From positions 1 to 33,132 of the forward strand of contig JAEDGN010000027.1 in the NCBI GenBank assembly GCA_016297495.1: a stretch of 33,132 nt of DNA, written 5' to 3'. Positions 25,849 to 33,061 of the stretch are shown here, one piece after another (position 1 is the stretch's first letter; each line of letters starts with the position of its first letter). The translations under genes were made by a program, and so were the position numbers. The notes beneath the pieces are model-generated. The model saw nothing but the letters and a program-made list of their open reading frames with translations, was not told where the DNA came from and did no database searches. The stretch is from Coprococcus sp. (GTDB taxonomy: Bacteria > Bacillota > Clostridia > Lachnospirales > Lachnospiraceae).

Positions 25849-25857
25849 ATTTCGCTT

Positions 25858-25915
25858 GATTAATAGTTTGCATGCTATATAATTATATCATACGAAATAC
25901 TGAGATAACTGTCAA
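25858..25915 (-). promoter_or_regulatory. Sigma-A promoter plus MarR-type box of etfBA2
   Basis: On the reverse strand TTGACA (25915-25910) and TATGAT (25892-25887) are 17 bases apart. The box ATAGCATGCAAACTATTAAT begins at 25878, right at the predicted start, leaving a leader of only about 30 bases. Confidence 0.74.
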
Positions 25916-25925
25916 GAATTTTTTG

Positions 25926-25986
25926 AGGCAGGTGTGATCCGCACGAATCACACCTGCCCCTGTGTAGAACTATCTATTTCCCGACA
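25926..25986 (-). repeat. 61-bp repeat, copy B (3' of permease 2)
   Basis: It aligns without gaps to copy A at 20899-20959 (53 of 61 identical). The hairpin GGCAGGTGTGATCC/GAATCACACCTGCC is intact, followed by the same CTATCTATTTCCCGACA tail. It has the same orientation relative to its upstream gene as copy A, starting 54 bases past the reverse-strand permease stop, and almost touches the etfB2 promoter. Confidence 0.8.
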
Positions 25987-26039
25987 GCCCTATTAACTAT
26001 TTTATTCTATGTATTCATATCACATACATCTGCGATCCA

Positions 26040-27350
26040 CTATAATCCCATCTGTGCCAGTAAAATAAAGATACCACAGGTGATAAACGGAATCACGATC
26101 TGTGTAATGGCAATATCAAAATATGCCTCTTTATGTGTCAGCTTACAGATTCCGAGCAATGTAATCTGAGCGCCCTGATGCGGTAATGTATCCAGTGTAC
26201 CTGCTGCAATGGCTGCAATACGGTGAACATATGGCAGTTTTGCGCCGAGACTTAAATATGTATCCGTCAGAGCATTGAAAGCAACACCCATACCGCCTGA
26301 TGCCGAACCACAGGCACCTGCACAGATGGCAACAGTAATCATGACAAATAACAATGGAGACATATCAAAGCCCTTGAGCATCTCAACAAGATCTGTAAAT
26401 CCCTGTGTACCTTTTACAACACCGCCAAAACCGACAACAATGGCCGTATTCAGAATAGCAACACCGGAGTCTGCAGCACCTTTGTTAAATACCTTGATCC
26501 ATTCATTGATACCACCCTTTACATATCTGAACATAAGAACAGTGGCAAGAACTACACCGGCAAAAACAGCCGCTTCAACCTTCCAGTCAACAACATTGAA
26601 CAGAATCAGAATGGTAATGATCGGAATAAAAGCAATGATCCAGTGCGGAAGATCCTTACGGCCTTCTGTATTCAGATCCTCTTCCGTCAGCTGTGTTTTC
26701 AGACGGGTATCATGGAAATAATAACCGTTTTTCGTGAATTTACGGCCACGGTACTCCAGCCAGATAAATATCATCGCAAATTCAATCACAGAAACAATCA
26801 GAGACGGAAGAAATGCAGCCGTAGATGGTGTTCCCAGACTATCCATGGCTATGACATTCTGAATGGACGGTGACCCCGGTGCTGTCATGGACCATGTCCA
26901 GCAGCCGGCTGATATGGCCGCAGGTATCAGTCTCCTGGTCAGATTGGCTTCTTTAAAAAGATTCAAGGCAATTGGATAAATAACAAAGAAGACAACGAAA
27001 CCACTGACACCGCCAAATGTCAGAATACCGGTAATAATCATAATAATCGGTGCGACAAACTTGCCATGGCACAACCCGCCAATAAACCGTGCGATGGACT
27101 CAGCAGCTCCCGTAAACTGGTAAACAGCGCCAAACAGAGCTCCTACAAAGAACACCAGGAAATAACTGGATACATAATTGGCCGCCGCGGGCATGAACAT
27201 ATCCTTCAGGCTGTCCAGTACCGGCAGTCCTGAACAGACAACAACAAAAATTGTTACCAATGGTGCCAGAATCAATGCACTCAGCTGCTTAAATGCCAGT
27301 AAGGCAAAGAGTATAATGGCAATCAGTAAAACGAGAATACCAAAATTCAT
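26040..27350 (-). CDS. GntP-family carboxylate permease 2
   Basis: A 436-residue polytopic membrane protein and close paralogue of permease 1 (the same FGGVSGFVVFFVIYPIALNL, WTWSMTAPGSPSIQN and TLDTLPHQGAQITLLGICKL blocks). The start is the ATG at 27350 (MNFGILVLLIAIILFALLAF) with AAGGGGG upstream; a longer in-frame reading would include the leader and the sigma-54 promoter and is rejected. It is a proton-coupled carboxylate importer by family. Unlike the other pathway genes it has no clear sigma-A/MarR-box promoter. Instead it has a sigma-54 promoter and is divergent from a sigma-54 activator. The two permeases probably import related acids under different conditions. Confidence 0.88.
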   Translation of the reverse strand: MNFGILVLLIAIILFALLAFKQLSALILAPLVTIFVVVCSGLPVLDSLKDMFMPAAANYVSSYFLVFFVGALFGAVYQFTGAAESIARFIGGLCHGKFVAPIIMIITGILTFGGVSGFVVFFVIYPIALNLFKEANLTRRLIPAAISAGCWTWSMTAPGSPSIQNVIAMDSLGTPSTAAFLPSLIVSVIEFAMIFIWLEYRGRKFTKNGYYFHDTRLKTQLTEEDLNTEGRKDLPHWIIAFIPIITILILFNVVDWKVEAAVFAGVVLATVLMFRYVKGGINEWIKVFNKGAADSGVAILNTAIVVGFGGVVKGTQGFTDLVEMLKGFDMSPLLFVMITVAICAGACGSASGGMGVAFNALTDTYLSLGAKLPYVHRIAAIAAGTLDTLPHQGAQITLLGICKLTHKEAYFDIAITQIVIPFITCGIFILLAQMGL

Positions 27351-27435
27351 AAAACATAACCCCCTTCTATCAACCTGTCCTTCCTCACTGCCTGCTATGA
27401 AGCAACGTTGAAAAAACATCCATGTTATAAATATC

Positions 27436-27452
27436 AGCAAATTGTATGCCAA
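27436..27452 (-). promoter_or_regulatory. Sigma-54 (-24/-12) promoter of permease 2
   Basis: On the reverse strand TTGGCATACAATTTGCT fits the RpoN consensus YTGGCAYR-N4-TTGCW at every defined position, with the GG and GC doublets 12 bases apart. Transcription would start near 27425, about 75 bases before the ATG. A gene for a sigma-54 activator lies immediately divergent. Confidence 0.82.
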
Positions 27453-27466
27453 CTTTTTAACAAGCA

Positions 27467-27489
27467 AAAAGCCTGAATTTAAGGCTTTT
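27467..27489 (-). terminator. Small hairpin shielding the sigma-54 promoter
   Basis: AAAAGCC (27467-27473) pairs with GGCTTTT (27483-27489). On the reverse strand the stem is followed by TTTTTG, like a short intrinsic terminator, directly upstream of the sigma-54 site. It may stop stray transcription into permease 2. Confidence 0.45.
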
Positions 27490-27555
27490 CTATTTATATA
27501 CTGTCTATTTCTTTCTAATTTGTGTCATTTTTTCCACTTTTCATTTAATCAAGGA

Positions 27556-27584
27556 TTGTTGATATTCCATATTTATGCTAAAAT
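27556..27584 (+). promoter_or_regulatory. Probable sigma-A promoter of the sigma-54 activator gene
   Basis: TTGTTG (27556-27561) and TAAAAT (27579-27584) are 17 bases apart, with the coding start 57 bases on. Confidence 0.5.
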
Positions 27585-27640
27585 AATAATCATCAGCAGA
27601 CTAAATCCTTCAACTGCAACTGAAACAGGGAGTGTATACA

Positions 27641-29074
27641 ATGTCTTCAGATCACCTATATAAACTTTTTTTTGACAAATTACTTGAAAAATCCGAGGAT
27701 GGTTTTGTTATCATTGATGAAAATGGAATCATTCTGGATATGAATGAACAGTACTGCAGTTTTCTTGGCAGAGAACGTGATGATATCATTGGCCAGCCCA
27801 TTGGGAATATTATCACCACCACATCCATGTATGATGTTCTGAAAAGCCGTCATGAAGGAGATAACAACGGCGGTATCTATTTTCAGCCCTATACATCCGA
27901 TGATACCCGCGAAGATCAGAAGACCTACGCCATTGCCAACCGTTTCTGCGTATTTAACGAAACTGATGAACTGATCGGAGCCATGGCCCAGGTCAAATTC
28001 AAAGAACGGGCATTGGATATAGCGGAAAAGGTCATGAAAGCCGAATTGGAGTTTTATAAACTGGAATATCAAAAGGATCTTGATACCGCCGGTAATTTCG
28101 GCAATCTCATCGGTAATCATCCAGGGATGAATGAATTGCGCATGCGCGGTATGAAGGTTGCAAGAACAGATTTTCCCGTGCTGATCACCGGTGAAACAGG
28201 TACAGGTAAAGAGCTCATTGCCAAGGCCATCCATCTGGAAAGCCCGCGAAGAGATAATCCTTTGATCTGCATCAACTGCGGCGCTATTCCCCATGATCTG
28301 ATTGAAGCTGAATTATTCGGATATGAGGATGGTGCGTTCACAGGCGCGCGAAAAGGCGGAAGAATCGGCAAATTTCAGCTGGCCAACAACGGCACCATCT
28401 TCCTGGATGAAATCGGGGACCTTCCGCTGCCCATGCAGGTGAAGCTCCTGCGTGTTCTGCAGGAAAAAGAGGTCGAACCCATCGGAGCTTCCCGCCCTGT
28501 TCCCATTGATGTCCGTGTCATTTCTGCCACACGCCAGAATCTGCAGGAAATGATGCAGAATGGTACTTTCCGCTCAGATCTCTATTATCGTCTGGCAGTC
28601 ATCAATATGGAAACGCTTCCACTGAGAGAACATCAGGACGATATTCTTCTCTATGCCAACAATTATCTGGACGAACTGAACCGCAAGTACAAAACCGCCA
28701 TCAGCCTGTCCCCTGCAGTCAATAAATGTCTGCTGAAATACAGCTGGCCCGGCAATGTCCGGGAACTCCAAAATGTCATTGCCAGCGCCTATGCCTCATG
28801 TGATACAGAAATCGGTATTATTAATCTGACTGACCTGCCGTCCAAAATTGCCTCATCGCCGGAATATCTCAGTCTCTCAGAAGCAACAGGTGATAGAAAG
28901 CTGCATCTTCTCATGCAGAATTATGAAGCTGCTCTCATTACCGAAGCATTAAACCATCATGATAACAATGTTACACAGACGGCCGCTGATCTTGGAATAG
29001 AACGCAGCCTGCTTTATAAAAAGATGAAAAAACTGCATATAGATATATGCCGGGAAGTCAAAAAAACTCAATAG
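27641..29074 (+). CDS. PAS-domain sigma-54-dependent transcriptional activator
   Basis: A 477-residue enhancer-binding protein. The start is the ATG at 27641 with AGGGAG 8 bases upstream; a GTG at 27632 lies within that site. Domains: PAS sensor about 5-125 (GFVIIDENGIILDMNEQYCS), a helical linker, and the AAA+ domain about 155-395 with Walker A GETGTGKE (184-191), GAFTGA loop at 231-236 that contacts sigma-54, and Walker B IFLDEI. It ends in a Fis-type helix-turn-helix (NNVTQTAADLGIERSLLYKK). There is no receiver domain, so it is triggered by a small ligand or redox state sensed by PAS, not by a kinase. Its obvious target is the divergent sigma-54 promoter of permease 2. Its 3' end overlaps the convergent MATE gene by 7 bases. 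Confidence 0.95.
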   Translation: MSSDHLYKLFFDKLLEKSEDGFVIIDENGIILDMNEQYCSFLGRERDDIIGQPIGNIITTTSMYDVLKSRHEGDNNGGIYFQPYTSDDTREDQKTYAIANRFCVFNETDELIGAMAQVKFKERALDIAEKVMKAELEFYKLEYQKDLDTAGNFGNLIGNHPGMNELRMRGMKVARTDFPVLITGETGTGKELIAKAIHLESPRRDNPLICINCGAIPHDLIEAELFGYEDGAFTGARKGGRIGKFQLANNGTIFLDEIGDLPLPMQVKLLRVLQEKEVEPIGASRPVPIDVRVISATRQNLQEMMQNGTFRSDLYYRLAVINMETLPLREHQDDILLYANNYLDELNRKYKTAISLSPAVNKCLLKYSWPGNVRELQNVIASAYASCDTEIGIINLTDLPSKIASSPEYLSLSEATGDRKLHLLMQNYEAALITEALNHHDNNVTQTAADLGIERSLLYKKMKKLHIDICREVKKTQ

Positions 29075-30417
29075 TTCTTCTGTAACTGTTTTCGTCTTAC
29101 CAATATAAAGCAGATGATATGGGTAACTGCAGTAACAAACCAGGTAACCGGATAAGAGATATAAAGCATCCAAAGGCTGCGATGCCACTGGAAAATGGTG
29201 AATATCCAGATGATTCTGAGACCGCATGCTCCGATCAGGGACACGATCATCGGCATAAGAGAATAGCCGATACCCCTTAATGCACCTACAACGGTATCCA
29301 TAATACCGCATAGGAAATAGGTTGTACAGATTACTGACATTCGCTGTAATCCATAGGCCGCCACATGAGAGTCAGAGGAATATACGGACAGCAGGAAATC
29401 CCCTGCCAGCCAGGCAAACATTCCCATGACCATTCCCACTGTGACCACCAGCCCAAGACAGATGAACAGTACTCTGTGGATTCTTTTCTCTTCTCCCGCA
29501 CCATAATTCTGGCTTGTAAAACTCATGGCTGTTTGTTGAAAGGTATTCATGGATATATAGATAAAATTCTCAATATTCATGGATGCCGTATTGCCTGCCA
29601 TGGCCGTGGAGCCAAAGGAATTAATAGAAGACTGTATCAGTACATTAGACAATGAAAAAACACATCCCTGCAGGCCGGCAGGCAATCCGATCTGCATAAT
29701 CTGTTTCATCTTGTTTCCAGTCAGATGCAGTCTGTGAATGTCCAGATGACAGCAACCCTCCATTCTGATCAGGCACCTGATAATCAATATTGCGGAAATT
29801 GTCTGGGATGTCACCGTTGCAATGGCCACCCCGGCTACCCCCAGATGAAATCCAATGACAAAAATAAGGTTCAGGATAACATTAATAATACCGGCGATAA
29901 TCAGGTAAAATAAAGGACGTCTGGTATCTCCCATTGCACGTAAAATAGAACTTCCAAAATTATATAACAGCATCATCGGCATTCCCAGAAAATATATTTT
30001 CAAATACAGACTGGCCTGATCCAGCACATCATCCGGTGTTCCCATCCATATTAAGATCGTTCTTGTAACCGTTATCCCCAGGATCAGTAAAAAAAAGCCG
30101 CTGATGATACTGAGGGTAATAGCCGTATGTACGGTCTCGCTGACCTCATCATCTCTGCCGGCACCATGAAAACGGGCCACTAATACATTGGCTCCCACTG
30201 AAAAACCAATAAACAAATTCACCAGCAGATTAATCAGAGATCCTGTAGATCCCACCGCTGCCAGTGCTGTGCTGCCTGCAAAACGCCCGACGACAATCGT
30301 ATCCGCCGCATTGAATAAAAGCTGCAGGATACCTGACAGCATCAGCGGAATTGAAAATATAAGAATTTTCCCTAAAAGCGGGCCATGACACATATCAATC
30401 TCATAAGACTTATTCAT
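29068..30417 (-). CDS. MATE-family efflux transporter
   Basis: A 449-residue membrane protein with about 12 hydrophobic segments in two similar halves, as in MATE sodium- or proton-coupled drug exporters. Typical text includes LLGKILIFSIPLMLSGILQL, FNAADTIVVGRFAG, VGANVLVARFHGAG and, in the second half, GLPAGLQGCVFSLSNVLIQ. GAGTGAG is a weak ribosome binding site before the ATG at 30417. It follows the MerR gene on the same strand by 93 bases, so it could be a target or operon partner of that regulator. Substrate unknown. Confidence 0.93.
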   Translation of the reverse strand: MNKSYEIDMCHGPLLGKILIFSIPLMLSGILQLLFNAADTIVVGRFAGSTALAAVGSTGSLINLLVNLFIGFSVGANVLVARFHGAGRDDEVSETVHTAITLSIISGFFLLILGITVTRTILIWMGTPDDVLDQASLYLKIYFLGMPMMLLYNFGSSILRAMGDTRRPLFYLIIAGIINVILNLIFVIGFHLGVAGVAIATVTSQTISAILIIRCLIRMEGCCHLDIHRLHLTGNKMKQIMQIGLPAGLQGCVFSLSNVLIQSSINSFGSTAMAGNTASMNIENFIYISMNTFQQTAMSFTSQNYGAGEEKRIHRVLFICLGLVVTVGMVMGMFAWLAGDFLLSVYSSDSHVAAYGLQRMSVICTTYFLCGIMDTVVGALRGIGYSLMPMIVSLIGACGLRIIWIFTIFQWHRSLWMLYISYPVTWFVTAVTHIICFILVRRKQLQKNY

Positions 30418-30510
30418 TCACACTCACTCTTTCCCTAAAAATGGCACAAAATATCGGCCTGTATCAGCAGACCGTTTCATCAGATATTATAGGCCTCTCT
30501 TTTGGAAATT

Positions 30511-31209
30511 TCAAGTATTTTCATGTAATTCCTCTGCCAATGACTCTTTATACCGAGTGGCCCTGAACTGTATAAAGCCCAGAATATAGATCAGCAGAAT
30601 AATCCCCCAGAATATCACAAGACCCGGTGTTGTCGGTTCGCCGTTCACATGGTTCTCCACAAGACTGATAACAGGTATCGAAAAAAGCAGCAGAGGAAGA
30701 AGAAGGGAAAATGCCCTTCCCAATCTCGGATGAATAGCCAGCATCCCATAAATTGGATTGTTTTTTGCAAAAGTCAGCCATGTATATTGCGCCATATCAT
30801 CCAGCCACAGCTCCACACTGCCAAACTGTCTGCCTTTTTTCTCCTCTTCGCGGACATAATTCAGATATTCATCCACATCTATATCATCCATACTCTCTTC
30901 ACAATGAAGCATCCGGCAAAGATCAAGGGCTCCCTGCAGCATCTCCATGCGTGCAGCCAATTCCTCCTCCTGCTTTTGAAAAGCATCTTTCACAGATACA
31001 TTTCCCTTAAGAAGCATTTCAATATTCTCGATGGAAAAATCCATTTTTCTGTACAATAAAATCAGCTTCAGTCTTCTGACATCCTCCTCGGAATAATCGC
31101 GATAACCGCTTTCTGCCTTTCTGGCCGGAGTCAGAAGCCCCTTTTTTTCATAAAATCGAATATTACTGTCAGCAAGGCCTATCAGCTTCGCCACTTCGCT
31201 AATACGCAT
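30511..31209 (-). CDS. MerR-family regulator with C-terminal membrane segments
   Basis: A 232-residue protein. Residues 1-70 are a MerR winged helix-turn-helix (MRISEVAKLIGLADSNIRFY, then GYRDYSEEDVRRLKLI), followed by a coiled-coil helix about 75-100. Unusually, the C-terminal part has two hydrophobic stretches (about 166-184 and 197-214) where MerR proteins normally have a soluble ligand or metal domain, so it may sit in the membrane. Its ATG directly follows the TAG of the MutS-like gene with no spacer, and GAGAGGTG inside that gene serves as ribosome binding site, so the two are translationally coupled. The operon promoter has a MerR-style 19-base spacer. Confidence 0.85.
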   Translation of the reverse strand: MRISEVAKLIGLADSNIRFYEKKGLLTPARKAESGYRDYSEEDVRRLKLILLYRKMDFSIENIEMLLKGNVSVKDAFQKQEEELAARMEMLQGALDLCRMLHCEESMDDIDVDEYLNYVREEEKKGRQFGSVELWLDDMAQYTWLTFAKNNPIYGMLAIHPRLGRAFSLLLPLLLFSIPVISLVENHVNGEPTTPGLVIFWGIILLIYILGFIQFRATRYKESLAEELHENT

Positions 31210-32855
31210 CTAACTGCACCTCTCTTTTGCTGCGTTCGTAATTGTCTCCGGAAATCCCATAGAAATCAGCAAACGAATGGCATTTTGCGAACTGCATATA
31301 CCTTTGCGCAGCCGGTAATCAAATACAACGTCCTCATCTTTTACTGTATCACAAAAATAATAATTTTCATAGTCTCCATCCAGCTCACGGGCCAATTCAA
31401 GATCATGGGAAGCCACCATCACAAGACTCCCTTTTTCTTTAAAATATCTCAAAATAGCAATGGAGGCTGCCAGCCTTTCCATGGTATTGGTTCCCCGTAA
31501 AATTTCATCAATGCCAAAGAAAACCGGCTTACTGCAGCCGCTTCTTTCCACCATTCTGCCAAGATATCGTATTTCCTTCACATAATAACTCTCACCAGTC
31601 AGAATATCATCCCGGACAGCCATAGATGTAAGCACCGACATTCTTGGCATCACCATCTTTTCGCCGTACAGGTATGTATCGTCTGTCCGAGAATCAGATT
31701 GGAAGCTGCAGCCTTGATAAAAGTTGATTTTCCAGACGCATTGGATCCGGTAATCAGAATGTTTTTACGCATTTCCAGACTATTTCCCACCGCCTGATTC
31801 ATCAGAGGATGCCTTATTTCTTCCATAATAAAGTGATCACAGTCAAATTCCGGCATACAATAATTTCCCAGACTTCTGCGCCATGAAGCAACAGCAAGAC
31901 ACATATCCACTTCACCCGCAAACCGGAAAAGGAACATCAGATCATCCTGCCTGTTTTTCATCAGACGGGCGATTCTATCATAGGTAATAAAATCCCACAT
32001 CAACGCACCGATCAAATAATCCGACACCAGTGCAAAAATATCCCCGGTCATACCGGCATATTTCTTTCGCTCCATATTCGCCACCATACGTGAAACCTTC
32101 TCCAGACCTTTAAGCCTGTCCGAAATATCCTGAATATCACTATCATCCATCATGGAAACATCGCCATCTTTTCCCGTTTCATTCTGCATTTCTAAAATTG
32201 CCTTCGCCGTCCGCACAATCTGAATCAAACTGCCCATGGATGACAGAAATACCTCATACCGCATCTTCCCAAAGGCATAAACAACAATATTCACAAGGAG
32301 ATTTGCTGCAGCAGCGCCAATGACCAGGGGATGCCTCATCAGCAATGCCGCCGCCGTCAGAGTCAACAGCGATATCAGCAGCCCCAGGCAGAACTTCAGC
32401 AGAGGAAATCGCTGCATCTCCAGCAATGACATGTATTCAGGAATATAATAATTGACCGTTTCCTTCTTCAGCGGCAGCAGATAGCCCCAGGCCTTCTCCC
32501 TTGCCTCCGGATGACTGTCAAAGAATTGCATCATCTGATCCCTGTTTTTTTGTTCCGCATCGCATTTTGAAAGATGATGAAGCTCACTGTACAACAGCTG
32601 TTCCCCCGCAAAAGATACTGTATGATTGATCGTTTCAAAAATCCGGTCCATATCCAGATCCTGCCATGTCACTTCGTCTACCCAGTCCTCGTCCGGATGC
32701 GCTTCTTTTCTCAGGTCATAATAGATACGAATCTCTTTCAGCCTCTCTGGTTCCAAATTTTTTTGTTCTCTTGCACATCCGTATGCATTTCTCAATTTCT
32801 CCCGCTGTTTCCTTTCCATTCTCTTCCTGTTCCAGAACTCCAGTGCCATCATCAC
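31210..32855 (-). pseudogene. MutS-family (MutS domain V) ATPase, frameshifted
   Basis: Two overlapping reading frames together make one protein of about 550 residues resembling membrane-anchored MutS-like ATPases. The first (32855-31650) has a helical lead-in, two hydrophobic segments at about 150-190 and Walker A ITGSNASGKSTFIKAA, then stops after TCTAKRW. The second (31656-31210) resumes with MVMPRMSVLTSMAVRDD and carries Walker B FFGIDEILRGTNT. The break is at an A4 tract (31658-31661): one extra A would restore TCTAKKMVMPRM. The start is also odd. AAGGAG at 32914-32909 has no start codon at the right spacing (an AAT at 32900 occupies the place), while an in-frame hydrophobic stretch continues upstream of the GTG at 32855. 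It is either a real pseudogene or a sequencing error plus unusual start. Confidence 0.8.
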
Positions 32856-32940
32856 GGCTGCTAATAAAAAGACACCTGCCCAAACACTTAACTGCCTATT
32901 TTATCCTGCTCCTTCTCGTCGTTTTTAATAAATTGTCTTC

Positions 32941-32971
32941 ATTAAACACCCTGAAGCAGGTTCAAAGTCAA
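32941..32971 (-). promoter_or_regulatory. MerR-type promoter (19-bp spacer) of the mutS-like/merR operon
   Basis: On the reverse strand TTGACT (32971-32966) and TTTAAT (32946-32941) are separated by 19 bases, the over-long spacing that MerR activators correct by twisting DNA. The spacer holds the imperfect dyad AACCTG-CTT-CAGGGT. Autoregulation by the MerR protein two genes downstream is inferred. Confidence 0.6.
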
Positions 32972-33012
32972 GAGAAATCATTGATAATTTTATCATTTAA
33001 CTATCACAGCAT

Positions 33013-33061
33013 CAAAAAAAAGAAGAATGCCTTCAAATCCACACTTAAAAGCATTCTTCTT
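33013..33061 (-). terminator. Intrinsic terminator of a reverse-strand transcript entering from the right edge
   Basis: Perfect arms AGAAGAATGC (33021-33030) and GCATTCTTCT (33051-33060) form a stem with a 20-base loop. On the reverse strand it is followed by about eight T residues. It must end a gene or RNA beyond 33132. No coding sequence is recognised in 32856-33132. Confidence 0.8.

Noticed and set aside
27436..27453. Seventh MarR-type box in front of permease 2
   Set aside because: GGCATACAATTTGC looks partly like the box, but the same bases fit the sigma-54 consensus at every defined position and lie next to a sigma-54 activator gene, which explains them better.
31650..31665. Programmed -1 frameshift in the MutS-like gene
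   Set aside because: CG AAA AGA is not a good X-XXY-YYZ slippery heptamer, and a one-base loss in an A tract is simpler.
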